This document shows, in pieces, positions 8,843 to 17,882 of a stretch of DNA of 64,000 nucleotides. Made by a program: the position numbers and the translations under genes. How positions within the stretch are numbered: the first letter of the stretch is position 1; each line of letters starts with the position of its first letter. The notes beneath the pieces were generated by a model. It saw nothing but the letters and a program-made list of their open reading frames with translations. It had not been told where the DNA came from and did no database searches. Source of the DNA: Rhizobium sp. 11515TR (GTDB taxonomy: Bacteria > Pseudomonadota > Alphaproteobacteria > Rhizobiales > Rhizobiaceae); NCBI RefSeq assembly GCF_002277895.1, contig NZ_CP022998.1, positions 2,275,501-2,339,500 of the forward strand. Reading direction: 5' to 3'.

Positions 8843-9766
8843 TCAACCATTGAAAGCCCCCAGGCTCAGAATATGTTGGCGAAGCTTGTCGCACGCTGGT
8901 GCGATGAACGATGCCGCATCCCGGCCGCTTTCGAACCGGTAGGGAATCGTAGTGATGCCGCTCAGGTCGCTCGGAAGCTTTACCTTCTCCTCCCGCGGCT
9001 CCATCAGGATTGCACGCTGCCGACCAAGTTTTCCCATGAAGAGGCCAAGTTCGAAGACGACGTTATCTCTGGGGCTTGGCCAGTCCTTGCCTCTGCTCTC
9101 CGTAAGGTCGTCGGCGTGCGCGATCGCGACGGCAAAATCGGAGTCGTCCACTTCTGCTTCCAGGTCCTGGAGGGTGTAGTTTGCCACGCGGAAGACCCCA
9201 TCGGTCCAAATCGTCGTAAGGAACGGGTCGTGCTCGAAGGCATTGCGCACCAGTCGGGCGACGGGCAGGGCCTCGGCTGACGAAATGATGAACACCCGTG
9301 CCTTCTCGCGGTAGACGCCGACATGCTTGTTCCGCTCCAGCAGCCGCCGGGACAAGGACCGTGCGATCTGCCGATACATGTCTGAGTATCTCTTCGCGAG
9401 CGTCGAGAAATGCTGTTCGCTCAACCTGGCAACGAGAGAAGACTCCTCGGCAACAACTGTCGCAGACCTGCGCTGCGTGGGTTCTATGGCCGCCATCTCG
9501 CCGAGCTGCTCGCCACGCCCACGCCCTCCAACCCTCCGGCCGTTGATGTGGATTCCGAAAGACCCGGAGATTATGAAGAAGATGTCGTTGTCCTCACCGT
9601 TCTGTTCGATCATGGCCTGACCAGTCTCGAACTCCAGAAGTTCCACGACGTCGGCAAGTTCTTCAGCTAGCGCTCGATCGCCTGCAACGATCCATTGGGA
9701 GAGCAGGGCCTCGACCCTAAGAACCCGTCCGACATCTCCTTGAAAGCGTTCGATCATCCTGCTCAC
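8843..9766 (-). CDS. Pycsar-type effector: cyclic-nucleotide-binding domain plus TIR-like domain (PycTIR-like)
   Basis: The open frame extends to 9829, but I place the start at GTG 9766. GGAGG lies 10 bases before it and GTGA overlaps the stop of the upstream cyclase gene by 4 bases, a classic coupled start. This gives 307 residues. Residues about 40-135 form a CNB domain whose phosphate-binding cassette is GEQLGEMAAIEPTQRRSAT (86-103). Residues about 157-280 match the TIR-like fold of CAP12/Pycsar effectors (VFIISS, DDSDFAVAI, NVVFELGLFMGKLGRQ, LPSDLSGI); E239 is the expected catalytic glutamate of the NADase site. In Pycsar, a cyclic pyrimidine nucleotide binds the CNB domain and the TIR domain depletes NAD+. 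Activity here is inferred. Confidence 0.85.
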   Translation of the reverse strand: MSRMIERFQGDVGRVLRVEALLSQWIVAGDRALAEELADVVELLEFETGQAMIEQNGEDNDIFFIISGSFGIHINGRRVGGRGRGEQLGEMAAIEPTQRRSATVVAEESSLVARLSEQHFSTLAKRYSDMYRQIARSLSRRLLERNKHVGVYREKARVFIISSAEALPVARLVRNAFEHDPFLTTIWTDGVFRVANYTLQDLEAEVDDSDFAVAIAHADDLTESRGKDWPSPRDNVVFELGLFMGKLGRQRAILMEPREEKVKLPSDLSGITTIPYRFESGRDAASFIAPACDKLRQHILSLGAFNG

Positions 9767-10461
9767 GTGATTGTCCTCCAATAGGTCATCGAGTTGATCT
9801 CGTCGTTGTTGTGCTGTGACCAATTCCATTTTTTCCAGATGTTCTCGCCGCCCGGACCGAGCTTCTGATTGCCCTGGAGATAGTCGAAAACTCGCCTCGT
9901 GATCGACGTCGGATTATCTGCGGTGAGGGCGGTAAATTTGGCGGCGAGGTTGGCGGCGTTGCCAATCCATACGATGTCATTGTCGCCGCGAACGCCGGTT
10001 CGGGCAGCTCTGATCTCCGACGTGTCGTTACCGACGACGTGGCGGATCTTAAAGTCGGTTTTCCAGCCTTTGCCCATCTCGGATTGCACGATATTCTTGA
10101 TTGCGTAGTTGATCTCCAGTGCGCACGAGACGGCGTCGTTCGACTGGTTGTCAGAGATGAATATTCCCATTGCCCGATCTCCATCATAGGAGACGATCGT
10201 GCCGCCATGTCGGCGGATAAGTCTCGATGTTGCGTATAGGAAGGTCTTGTAGACCTCTCCCGCGAACATCCAGTTCCTCTTCTCCACGAGATCGGTAGAT
10301 CCGTCGAGGTCTGCATAGAGGATCGTCGCGCGCTGAAAGTAAACGGCATCGTTCGAGAGCTTCAGATCCTTGGACTCCGGCACAGTGTTTCCGTCGCGAA
10401 CGGTCCATTTCTCGCTGAAGGTCGAGTTTGCATTGCCTTTGATGTCGTCGGCGATGGTCAT
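9763..10461 (-). CDS. Class III nucleotide cyclase, PycC-like
   Basis: I take ATG 10461 as the start (232 residues); an upstream in-frame ATG at 10503 overlaps the preceding gene and lacks a ribosome site. The cyclase core is complete. The metal aspartates are D51 (YADLDGST) and D95 (SYDGDRAMGIF), and the transition-state asparagine N171 lies in WIGNAANLAAK. The stretch TGVRGDNDIVWIG resembles pyrimidine cyclases of Pycsar more than ordinary adenylate cyclases, so cCMP or cUMP is the likely product. No sensor or membrane segment is present. It is flanked by a PycTM-like gene 17 bases upstream and a PycTIR-like gene that overlaps its stop, strongly supporting a Pycsar role. Confidence 0.85.
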   Translation of the reverse strand: MTIADDIKGNANSTFSEKWTVRDGNTVPESKDLKLSNDAVYFQRATILYADLDGSTDLVEKRNWMFAGEVYKTFLYATSRLIRRHGGTIVSYDGDRAMGIFISDNQSNDAVSCALEINYAIKNIVQSEMGKGWKTDFKIRHVVGNDTSEIRAARTGVRGDNDIVWIGNAANLAAKFTALTADNPTSITRRVFDYLQGNQKLGPGGENIWKKWNWSQHNNDEINSMTYWRTIT

Positions 10462-10478
10462 TACGAGGCGCCACCCTT

Positions 10479-11042
10479 TCAGTGCAAATGCTCGACGACC
10501 CATCGCCCGGCGAAGACGACTGGTGGGATTGTCATGAACACGAATGCTATGAGGACGAGGGTTCCAGCCCAGTGGAACATTCGAAACTTACGCCGAGCGA
10601 TTGCTGCCTGGGTCGCGATCTGGACTGCGAGATCGCGGAGATAAGTGGGAGTGACAGACTCGTTCTCGGCCGGCATGTATTCCTTTTGCGAGATCTCTGC
10701 GTAGTTCTCGATGCCACCTTTTGCGATGTCGCCGAAGTAGAGCAGATTCATCGCGTCGCCTTCCCGCTTCAGGAGTTGATCGAGTAGCTTTGGAAGGAAT
10801 GATATGAGGCAGATGACGCAGGAGATTGCGAGCAAGGGCAAGGCGGCGAGGAGGGCGTACTTGTATCCGAATGGCGGTTCGTCCGGCGACCTCAAAAGGT
10901 TAATAATAGCGCCGATCCAAACAGAGGAGAATGTCAGCAGCGCGGCATTTTTCGTCTCGGCAAATCTGACGAAGTCGATCATCCGGCCATGGTTCGCCGA
11001 CATCAGTTTCTCAAAGGCTTCCTGCTGGTCGTTCTTCGCCAT
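10479..11042 (-). CDS. Pycsar-type transmembrane effector (PycTM-like)
   Basis: A 187-residue protein with three hydrophobic segments: about 33-50 (AALLTFSSVWIGAIINLL), 60-84 and 157-178. The N-terminal helix RMIDFVRFAETKNAALL is typical of PycTM effectors, which are proposed to impair the inner membrane after sensing cCMP or cUMP. It starts 15 bases after the E2-like gene and ends 17 bases before the PycC-like gene. A second effector gene (TIR type) follows the cyclase, so this operon encodes both effector classes that usually occur as alternatives. The spacing and ATG start are clear; the ribosome site is weak (GGGG). Confidence 0.8.
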   Translation of the reverse strand: MAKNDQQEAFEKLMSANHGRMIDFVRFAETKNAALLTFSSVWIGAIINLLRSPDEPPFGYKYALLAALPLLAISCVICLISFLPKLLDQLLKREGDAMNLLYFGDIAKGGIENYAEISQKEYMPAENESVTPTYLRDLAVQIATQAAIARRKFRMFHWAGTLVLIAFVFMTIPPVVFAGRWVVEHLH

Positions 11043-11057
11043 CGGTTGGTGCCCCGT

Positions 11058-11846
11058 CTATCTCGCCGCCGGCTTTGCCAAGGGGCAGTCATCCATCGTG
11101 CCGCAGCAGACATGCTTTCCAATACGAAGTAGTGTGTAGAAGTCTGCTTCAGCTCGCTGCCATCCGTCGAGATTGAGAACGAGATCGGCGAGCTGTCCCG
11201 CGTGTCCGCTACAAGCCGCCGCAGGAAGAAGAAGTTTGTCAGCATTGTCGCACTTGCAGCGCTGACGAAGGGTCATCATCCGCCGCTCACCCCGAAGCAC
11301 TGAAACGAGCCGTCTGCCATCTTTCAACAAGGCGGCACGGTCTCGGCGGCGCCCTTTCGCAAGACGAAGGCGATCCTCTTTGAGCGACGCGAGGAACCGC
11401 GGCCCGAGGGCGGCGGCATTCTCTTCGGCCATCGCCTGGAACCTGGCTGCAGTCGAACCGTGGGCGCGCGCATCCGTCTTGCCAGGCCACCGTCTCAGTG
11501 CCGCGGCCGAGCGTTGCCGAAGCAGGAAGGTAAGAAGCCTTCCCCACCATATTTCGGCCGCTTCCCGACTGTCGATTTCGGAAGGTTCCACTTCGCCCCA
11601 ATAGAGGCAGAACGTACCATCCGGATTTATGTGACGCTCCGCACAAAACGACGGGAGCAGCGTCGGTTGCTGTTCCGCGACGGTGACGGATTTGCCATCT
11701 CGCCGGATTTCAAGAATGAAATCCGGGCTGGGCGCGCCGGAAGCACTCGGAGGATTGACGACATAGATCGCTTGCCCGTCCCCCGAGGAGAGCAGGCGGG
11801 CATGGTTCTCGAGTGCGACGCTGTACAGTTGATCGAGTGACGACAA
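11058..11846 (-). CDS. E2-like (ubiquitin-conjugating fold) cysteine-rich protein
   Basis: A 262-residue product with a TTG start at 11846, the only start codon between the upstream in-frame stop and the conserved region. Residues 68-83 read CAERHINPDGTFCLYW. This resembles the E2 active-site block H-x-N-x-x-x-G-x-x-C-L, with C80 as candidate catalytic cysteine and H72/N74 in the HPN position. The C-terminal part has further cysteines (197, 199, 212, 247, 248, 254) that could bind zinc. No E1 or JAB gene is nearby. In CBASS, E2-type proteins attach the cyclase to other molecules and boost signalling; an equivalent role on the adjoining tandem cyclase is inference. It lies in the same frame as the cyclase, 6 bases past its stop. 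Confidence 0.65.
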   Translation of the reverse strand: MSSLDQLYSVALENHARLLSSGDGQAIYVVNPPSASGAPSPDFILEIRRDGKSVTVAEQQPTLLPSFCAERHINPDGTFCLYWGEVEPSEIDSREAAEIWWGRLLTFLLRQRSAAALRRWPGKTDARAHGSTAARFQAMAEENAAALGPRFLASLKEDRLRLAKGRRRDRAALLKDGRRLVSVLRGERRMMTLRQRCKCDNADKLLLPAAACSGHAGQLADLVLNLDGWQRAEADFYTLLRIGKHVCCGTMDDCPLAKPAAR

Positions 11847-11852
11847 CGAGGC

Positions 11853-13379
11853 TCAACCGATCTTGGCGTATGGGCGGAAGGGCGTCTCCGCCGCCTTGAC
11901 GATCGCCGGGCTGCTGGCGGCGTAAAGCGAGGCTCGCGCCGCCTTGGCCACTGCATCATCCTCCGCTGCCAGAGCGTCCAGAGCAACGTCGTAGGTCAGA
12001 TTGGATAGACGCCTCGACGACCCGAACAGCTTCCGGACGGAAGCAGGTCCGTCATCGTATGCCGTCTGACCGATCGCAGTCTGGATTCCGTTGCAACGCT
12101 TCTGCTCGTTCTCGGAAGCGAGGACTGATCGTCCCGTCGAGCAGCGAACACGGCTGCCTTGCATGCCAAGTCGGCTAATTGCTCCGGGACCAAACTCGAA
12201 GCCGATCGCGAGACCAAGGTCGTCAGTGTCAACGCCATTCGCCTCAAGACGCTCCAAAGTGAGATTGAAGCTGCTGCGAAGGCCGCCGGCGCAGAGAACT
12301 GCGGTCGACACAGTCTCGTCGGTGTCGGTTGTGTGCGCCGTGCCTTCCAGGATGTGGCCGTGGATGCAGTCGCCGATGAAGCGGATCCTTCGACCGGAAA
12401 AGTCCGAGCTGAGAACCCGGTCAAGTTCGGCACGAATGACATGGAGGCAGCGAACGACATCTTCGGGATCATTGTCGATATGGGAATTGACATAGGCTGT
12501 GAAGTTATCGACGTCCGCATACACGGAGACCATTTCCATGCGGCGGGAATTCCCAGGGGTCAGTACGGTGATGTCCAGGTTCTTCAGCGGCGGGGTCGCG
12601 CGCGTAAATGAGAATGCTCCGATAGGGTTCTTCTCGTTGTCCTTCCGCCAATCGGCGACGATCGAATCCTTCTTGAGGCCGAGCTTGGCCTCGTCCTCGC
12701 ATTTCTTGATTTCCTCGTCCGTCATTTTCGACTTGGCGGGATCATCGGTGGTATCCAGACCGATCGCTTCGCGGGCCTCGTTGCTGAGGTAGATGCCAAC
12801 TGTCTTGTTGTTCGATGCGAGTTTGGCCGCGATGTTCGCGGGGCGCCCGAGGAACAGCGGCTCGCGGTTTCCGTTCCGGCCGTTGTTAACGGCCAGCGTT
12901 TTTCCGGTGTCGATTCCTACGCGAACCTTGGCGTTCGGAATCTTTTCATCGTCATCACCCGTCTCGGCAAGCACGTCCGCGATCAGCTTGGCGATCGCGA
13001 CCGCGCGATTGACCCGATCGTCCGCAGCGTCCTCGCCGTACGGCTTTGTGACGACAGCATGAAGGCGTTGATTGTGGAAGTCTACTCTGATCGCGTCGGC
13101 ATCGGAGAGAATACGATGTACGGCGCGATAGTGGAGATTGAGGAATCGAAGCGCCCGCTTGTGGCAGGTCTCGCCCTCGAAATCAGTGGACCACAGCATG
13201 TCTTCAAAATTCACGATATCGATATAGAGGTGAACGCCGTCAACACGGTAGGCCTTATTTGTCGGTATAGATGTCAGAGAGGTGTCACGGGTGTAATCGA
13301 CGACCGTGACCTTCTCGACATCTTTTATGCGAGCGTCGATCGCCGACTTTGCGCGATCGTGCTTCCATGCATTTGCCAT
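11853..13379 (-). CDS. Tandem-domain class III nucleotide cyclase
   Basis: The frame opens at ATG 13490, but that start sits in a stem-loop. I prefer ATG 13379 (508 residues), with GGAG/GAAG upstream, which matches where similarity to cyclases begins; ATG 13406 is possible. Two cyclase folds are visible. The N-terminal one (about 45-200) keeps D54 (LYIDIVNF) and N182 (GRPANIAAK) but has His or Gln where the second metal aspartate belongs (about 102-104). The C-terminal one (about 283-430) keeps both aspartates, D289 (YADVDNF) and D337 (RFIGDC), but lacks the asparagine (L420). The halves complement each other like C1 and C2 of membrane adenylyl cyclases, implying one composite site. The protein ends in -AKIG. 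It is the first gene of the operon. Confidence 0.75.
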   Translation of the reverse strand: MANAWKHDRAKSAIDARIKDVEKVTVVDYTRDTSLTSIPTNKAYRVDGVHLYIDIVNFEDMLWSTDFEGETCHKRALRFLNLHYRAVHRILSDADAIRVDFHNQRLHAVVTKPYGEDAADDRVNRAVAIAKLIADVLAETGDDDEKIPNAKVRVGIDTGKTLAVNNGRNGNREPLFLGRPANIAAKLASNNKTVGIYLSNEAREAIGLDTTDDPAKSKMTDEEIKKCEDEAKLGLKKDSIVADWRKDNEKNPIGAFSFTRATPPLKNLDITVLTPGNSRRMEMVSVYADVDNFTAYVNSHIDNDPEDVVRCLHVIRAELDRVLSSDFSGRRIRFIGDCIHGHILEGTAHTTDTDETVSTAVLCAGGLRSSFNLTLERLEANGVDTDDLGLAIGFEFGPGAISRLGMQGSRVRCSTGRSVLASENEQKRCNGIQTAIGQTAYDDGPASVRKLFGSSRRLSNLTYDVALDALAAEDDAVAKAARASLYAASSPAIVKAAETPFRPYAKIG

Positions 13380-13462
13380 GTGCGCTTCAACTCCAAACTG
13401 GTGCATCGCGGACCCCAGCCCAACTGATGCGATTGTTTCACTATTTGTTCCTCTAGGCATTT

Positions 13463-13533
13463 TCCGGGCACTTTTCAGTGCCCGGATCATTGCTTTTTTG
13501 ATCTCATTCTAGTGACGCTCTTCACGTCACTAG
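13463..13533. promoter_or_regulatory. Two stem-loops in the leader of the cyclase operon
   Basis: A perfect inverted repeat CCGGGCACT-tttc-AGTGCCCGG lies at about 13463-13484, and a second, CTAGTGACG-ctcttca-CGTCACTAG, at 13509-13533. Both fall in the transcribed leader if translation starts at 13379 or 13406. They could be operator sites for a regulator, an attenuator, or, for the first, a structure masking the upstream ATG at 13490. Neither is followed at once by a T-run in the operon's direction. Confidence 0.5.
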
Positions 13534-13668
13534 GACGAAGTTTCCTTACTCACCAATCAAGCAGATCAGGAAACCCGGAAGTTGCTGCTCTCACTTGCGT
13601 ATTAGCGTGTCCTAACGTGGCGCCATGTCATACCGAGTGGCACGGCACACTATGCGATCAGCCAATAC

Positions 13669-16600
13669 TCAGCTGCAGCCGCTCGTAGCCCCGCACGTGT
13701 CGCACTTCTCGCAAGTTCCATTCCGAACCATCGTGAAGTTCTGGCACTCCGTGCACATGTTGCCGGTGTAGCCCTGCATGATGGAGCGGGCGCGGCGTTC
13801 GGATTCGAGCTTCTTGGCTTCCGTCTTGGCATTCGCAGCTTCGTTTGCCGCGTTATCGGTGAAGAGGCCCGTCGCGGATTCGGAGATGACTTCCTCCGCG
13901 ATCTCTTCGGCCAATTCCTTCGCACGCTCCTCATAATCGCGCTTGAAAGCGACGACTTCGGAGGTCGAGACGGAGCTTGCCGGCTCCAGCTTGCGGACCG
14001 TGTTGCCGGCGAAAGCCGTTACCGTACCGAGCGAGGCGGCGCGGGCAGGGGCGGCTGTTGCCGAACCTTTGGCTTCGGCTGCCGGGCGCTCGCCCGATGT
14101 CGGAACCAGCGTCGGCTTGTAGCCGCGGGTCAGGCCCTTGGAGACGACATCGGCCTTGCCTTCGGAAACACCGCGGCCAAGCGCCGTGTTGTTGAAGTCG
14201 GACGTGTCGACATGCGCAAGATCGTGGCGGCCGAGATAGGAGATCGCCAGTTCGCGGAACACGTAGTCGAGGATCGACGTGGCGTTCTTGATGGCGTCGT
14301 TACCCGTGACGATGCCGGCCGGCTCGAACTTGGTGAAGGTGAAGGCGTCGACATACTCTTCGAGCGGCACGCCATACTGCAGGCCGAGCGAGACGGAGAT
14401 TGCGAAGTTGTTGATGAAGGCGCGGAGCGCCGAGCCTTCCTTGTTCATATCAAGGAAGATTTCGCCAAGGCGGCCGTCGTCATATTCGCCGGTGCGCAGG
14501 AAGATCGTATGCCCGCCGATCTTGGCCTTCTGGGTGTAACCTTTGCGGCGGCTCGGCAGTTTTTCCTGCGTACGCACGACCTTCTCGATCACGCGCTCGA
14601 CGATCTTTTCCGTGATGGTGACGGCCTGCGCGGCGGCCGGAGCCTGCAGGAATTCCTCCAGCGCATCCTCATCGCTGTCATCCTCGATCAGTGATGCGTT
14701 CAGCGGCTGGCTGAGCTTGGAGCCGTCGCGATAGAGCGCGTTCGCCTTGAGGCCGAGCTTCCAGGACAGCATGTAGGCGTTCTTGCAATCCTCGACGGTC
14801 GCCTCGTTCGGCATGTTGATCGTCTTGGAGATAGCGCCCGAGATGAACGGTTGCGCTGCCGCCATCATGCGGATGTGGCTTTCGACCGAGAGGTAACGCT
14901 TGCCGATCTTGCCGCAGGGGTTGGCGCAATCGAAGACGGCCAGATGCTCGTTCTTGAGGAACGGCGCGCCTTCCAGCGTCATCGCACCGCAGACATGGAT
15001 GTTGGCGGCTTCGATGTCCTTCTTGGAGAAGCCGAGATGATCGAGCAGGTTGAAGCTCATGTCGGCCATCTGCTCGTCGGACACCTTCAGCGTGCCCTTC
15101 AGGAAGTCGGCGCCGAGCGTCCACTGATTGAAGACAAACTTGATGTCGAAGGCGCTCTTCAGCGCAACATTGACGGCCTCGACCTTCTCAGCGGTAAAGC
15201 CTTTGGCCTTCAGTGTCGATGGGTTGATGGCCGGAGCCTGGTTCAGGTTGCCGTGGCCGACAGCATAGGCCTCGATCTCTGCGATCTGGCTTTCGGAATA
15301 GCCGAGCGTGCGCAGCGCTTCCGGAACGGCGCGGTTGATGATCTTGAAGTAACCACCGCCGGCGAGCTTCTTGAACTTCACCAGGGCGAAGTCCGGCTCG
15401 ATGCCGGTCGTATCGCAATCCATGACGAGGCCGATCGTACCGGTCGGCGCAATGACGGTTGCCTGTGCGTTGCGGTAGCCGTGCTTTTCGCCGAGTTCCA
15501 GCGCCTTGTCCCAGGCGGCCTTGGCATGGGCGACGAGATCCTGGTCCGGATTGTCGGCGTGGATCAGCGCCACCGGATTGACCGACAGGCTCTCATAGCC
15601 CGAAGTCTCGCCGTAAGCGGCGCGGCGATGGTTGCGGATGACGCGCAGCATGTTTTCGCGGTTCGGCTTGAACATCGGGAAGGTCCCGAGTTCGGATGCC
15701 ATCTCGGCCGAGGTCGCATAGGCGATGCCGGTCATGATCGCGGTCAGCGAGCCGGCAATGGCGCGAGCTTCGTCCGAGTCATAGGGGATGCCGGACGACA
15801 TCAGCAGGCCGCCGATATTGGCATAGCCGAGGCCGAGCGTGCGGTATTCGTAGGAGAGTTCAGCGATACGGCGCGAGGGGAACTGCGCCATCATCACGGA
15901 GATTTCGAGAACGACGGTCCAGAGGCGGACGGCGTGTTCGTAATCGGCAATGTTGATGCGCTTCGTCGCTGCGTCCTTGAAGGTCATCAGGTTCAGCGAA
16001 GCGAGGTTGCAGGCCGTGTCGTCGAGGAACATGTATTCCGAGCACGGGTTGGATGCGCGGATCGGGCCGGCAGCCGGGCTGGTGTGCCAGTCGTTCATCG
16101 TCGTGTTGAAGTGCAGGCCCGGATCGGCCGACGCCCAGGCGGCGTAGGAGATGGATTCCCAGAGATCGCGGGCCTTCAGCGTCTTGACGACCTTGCCGTC
16201 CTTGCGGGCGGTCAGGTTCCAGTCGCCGTCATTCTCCACGGCACGCAGAAAGTCGTCCTTGATGGAGACGGAGTTGTTGGAGTTCTGACCCGATACGGTG
16301 AGGTAGGCTTCCGAATCCCAGTCCGTGTCGTAGGTCTTGAATTCGAGATCCGTGTAGCCCTGGCGTGCAAACTGGATGACACGCTGGACGTAGTTTTCCG
16401 GAACCTGATCCTTCTTGGCGGCGCGAATCTCGCGCTTCAGGGCAGGGTTCTTGGCCGGGTCGAAGCAATCGTTATTGTCGCCTTCGCAATTGACGGTCGC
16501 CTTCATGATCGCCTTCAGGTGCTTGGCGACGATCTTGGAACCGGTGACGAGGGCGGCAACCTTCTGCTCTTCCTTGACCTTCCAGTTGATGTAGTCCTCG

Positions 16601-17469
16601 ATATCCGGATGGTCGATGTCGACGACAACCATCTTGGCGGCGCGGCGGGTCGTGCCGCCCGACTTGATGGCGCCGGCAGCGCGGTCGCCGATCTTCAGGA
16701 AGCTCATGAGGCCGGAAGAACGGCCGCCGCCAGAAAGCTTTTCACCCTCGGCGCGCAGCATCGAGAAGTTCGAGCCGGTGCCGGAGCCGTATTTGAAGAG
16801 GCGGGCTTCGCGAACCCACAGGTCCATGATGCCGCCTTCGTTGACGAGATCGTCCTCGACCGACTGGATGAAGCAGGCATGCGGCTGCGGATGCTCATAG
16901 GCCGACTTGGACTTGGTGAGCTTGCCGGTGAAGGGGTCGACATAATAGTGGCCCTGGCCGGGGCCGTCGATGCCGTAGGCCCAGTGCATGCCGGTGTTGA
17001 ACCACTGCGGGGAGTTCGGCGCGACGCGCTGGGTGGCGAGCATATAGGCAAGCTCGTCACGGAACGCGGAGGCGTCTTCTTCGGAGGAGAAGTAGCCGCC
17101 CTTCCAGCCCCAGTAGGTCCACGTGCCGGCGAGACGGTCGAAGACCTGGCGCGCATCGGTTTCGGAACCGCTCTGCTGATCCTTCGGCAGGTCCTTCATG
17201 GCCGCATCGTCGGGCACGGAACGCCACAGGAAGGAAGGAACGTCGTTTTCCTCGACCTTCTTCAGCTTGGCAGGCACGCCCGCTTTGCGGAAATACTTCT
17301 GGGCCAGAATGTCGGCTGCGACCTGCGAGAACTGTGCGGGTACGTCGATGTTTTCGAGGCGGAACACGATCGAACCGTCAGGATTCTTGATCTCGCTCGT
17401 CGCCTTGCGGAATTCGATGTCCGCATAGGGTGACTGGCCGGCCTTCGTAAAACGACGTTCGATGCGCAT
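13669..17469 (-). CDS. nrdJ: Vitamin B12-dependent ribonucleoside-diphosphate reductase (class II)
   Basis: A full-length 1266-residue class II reductase, which makes deoxyribonucleotides in the cytoplasm using adenosylcobalamin. Recognisable blocks include [10 protein letters not shown], the active-site region [19 protein letters not shown] (N474 on) and [21 protein letters not shown] cysteine-rich C-terminal tail of the shuttle/zinc type (CTECQNF...CEKCDTCG) closes the protein. The length agrees with rhizobial NrdJ. It stands alone on the minus strand and borders the accessory island, so the island's right edge lies in the 120 bases or so beyond its stop codon. NrdR-box-like palindromes occur upstream. 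Confidence 0.96.
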   Translation of the reverse strand: MRIERRFTKAGQSPYADIEFRKATSEIKNPDGSIVFRLENIDVPAQFSQVAADILAQKYFRKAGVPAKLKKVEENDVPSFLWRSVPDDAAMKDLPKDQQSGSETDARQVFDRLAGTWTYWGWKGGYFSSEEDASAFRDELAYMLATQRVAPNSPQWFNTGMHWAYGIDGPGQGHYYVDPFTGKLTKSKSAYEHPQPHACFIQSVEDDLVNEGGIMDLWVREARLFKYGSGTGSNFSMLRAEGEKLSGGGRSSGLMSFLKIGDRAAGAIKSGGTTRRAAKMVVVDIDHPDIEDYINWKVKEEQKVAALVTGSKIVAKHLKAIMKATVNCEGDNNDCFDPAKNPALKREIRAAKKDQVPENYVQRVIQFARQGYTDLEFKTYDTDWDSEAYLTVSGQNSNNSVSIKDDFLRAVENDGDWNLTARKDGKVVKTLKARDLWESISYAAWASADPGLHFNTTMNDWHTSPAAGPIRASNPCSEYMFLDDTACNLASLNLMTFKDAATKRINIADYEHAVRLWTVVLEISVMMAQFPSRRIAELSYEYRTLGLGYANIGGLLMSSGIPYDSDEARAIAGSLTAIMTGIAYATSAEMASELGTFPMFKPNRENMLRVIRNHRRAAYGETSGYESLSVNPVALIHADNPDQDLVAHAKAAWDKALELGEKHGYRNAQATVIAPTGTIGLVMDCDTTGIEPDFALVKFKKLAGGGYFKIINRAVPEALRTLGYSESQIAEIEAYAVGHGNLNQAPAINPSTLKAKGFTAEKVEAVNVALKSAFDIKFVFNQWTLGADFLKGTLKVSDEQMADMSFNLLDHLGFSKKDIEAANIHVCGAMTLEGAPFLKNEHLAVFDCANPCGKIGKRYLSVESHIRMMAAAQPFISGAISKTINMPNEATVEDCKNAYMLSWKLGLKANALYRDGSKLSQPLNASLIEDDSDEDALEEFLQAPAAAQAVTITEKIVERVIEKVVRTQEKLPSRRKGYTQKAKIGGHTIFLRTGEYDDGRLGEIFLDMNKEGSALRAFINNFAISVSLGLQYGVPLEEYVDAFTFTKFEPAGIVTGNDAIKNATSILDYVFRELAISYLGRHDLAHVDTSDFNNTALGRGVSEGKADVVSKGLTRGYKPTLVPTSGERPAAEAKGSATAAPARAASLGTVTAFAGNTVRKLEPASSVSTSEVVAFKRDYEERAKELAEEIAEEVISESATGLFTDNAANEAANAKTEAKKLESERRARSIMQGYTGNMCTECQNFTMVRNGTCEKCDTCGATSGCS

Positions 17470-17635
17470 GGTCCCAATCCTTCATTCGTTGGTGCGCGCC
17501 CGCATGAGAACAGGGCGCAAAAATTCTCATTCCGGCATCGCGAATTCAACGCGCAGCCAGTCTCTGATCCGCTTTCTGACAGGAGGTGTCACCCGGAGAT
17601 GTCTTTCCTGTATCTTGTGGTGATGGTGGCTGCAA

Positions 17636-17651
17636 ACACTAAATATAGTAT
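17636..17651. promoter_or_regulatory. Candidate NrdR box
   Basis: The 16-mer ACACTAAATATAGTAT fits the NrdR consensus (acaCwAtATaTwGtgt) at about 14 of 16 positions. It lies 167 bases upstream of the nrdJ start. NrdR represses reductase genes when dATP is high; its use here is inferred. Confidence 0.5.
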
Positions 17652-17882
17652 TAACAGCTTATTGCCGCCAGTCCCCGCATGTGTTTTTTCGGCCGCATCG
17701 AGATCGACACAAAAATCCTCCCGGCGGGCCACCTGCACAGGTGAATCGCCGTAAATCCAAATCCGATTTCGAATTGAGAACCAGCCCTCGTAACCCCGCT
17801 TGGTCCAGTCGCCGCCGCAACGTCGTCCATTAACTTTGAAAGACCCGATTCCGTCAAGGGGTGGTTTGTAATGGATTGCTAA

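Noticed and set aside
8843..13379. CBASS instead of Pycsar
   Set aside because: No CD-NTase (GS...D-x-D nucleotidyltransferase) motif is present; both synthases are class III cyclases and the effectors match Pycsar types, although the E2-like gene is CBASS-flavoured.
14851..17433. 860-codon open frame antisense to nrdJ
   Set aside because: It is the complementary-frame shadow of a GC-rich gene; the nrdJ frame has unmistakable catalytic motifs and the antisense translation has none.
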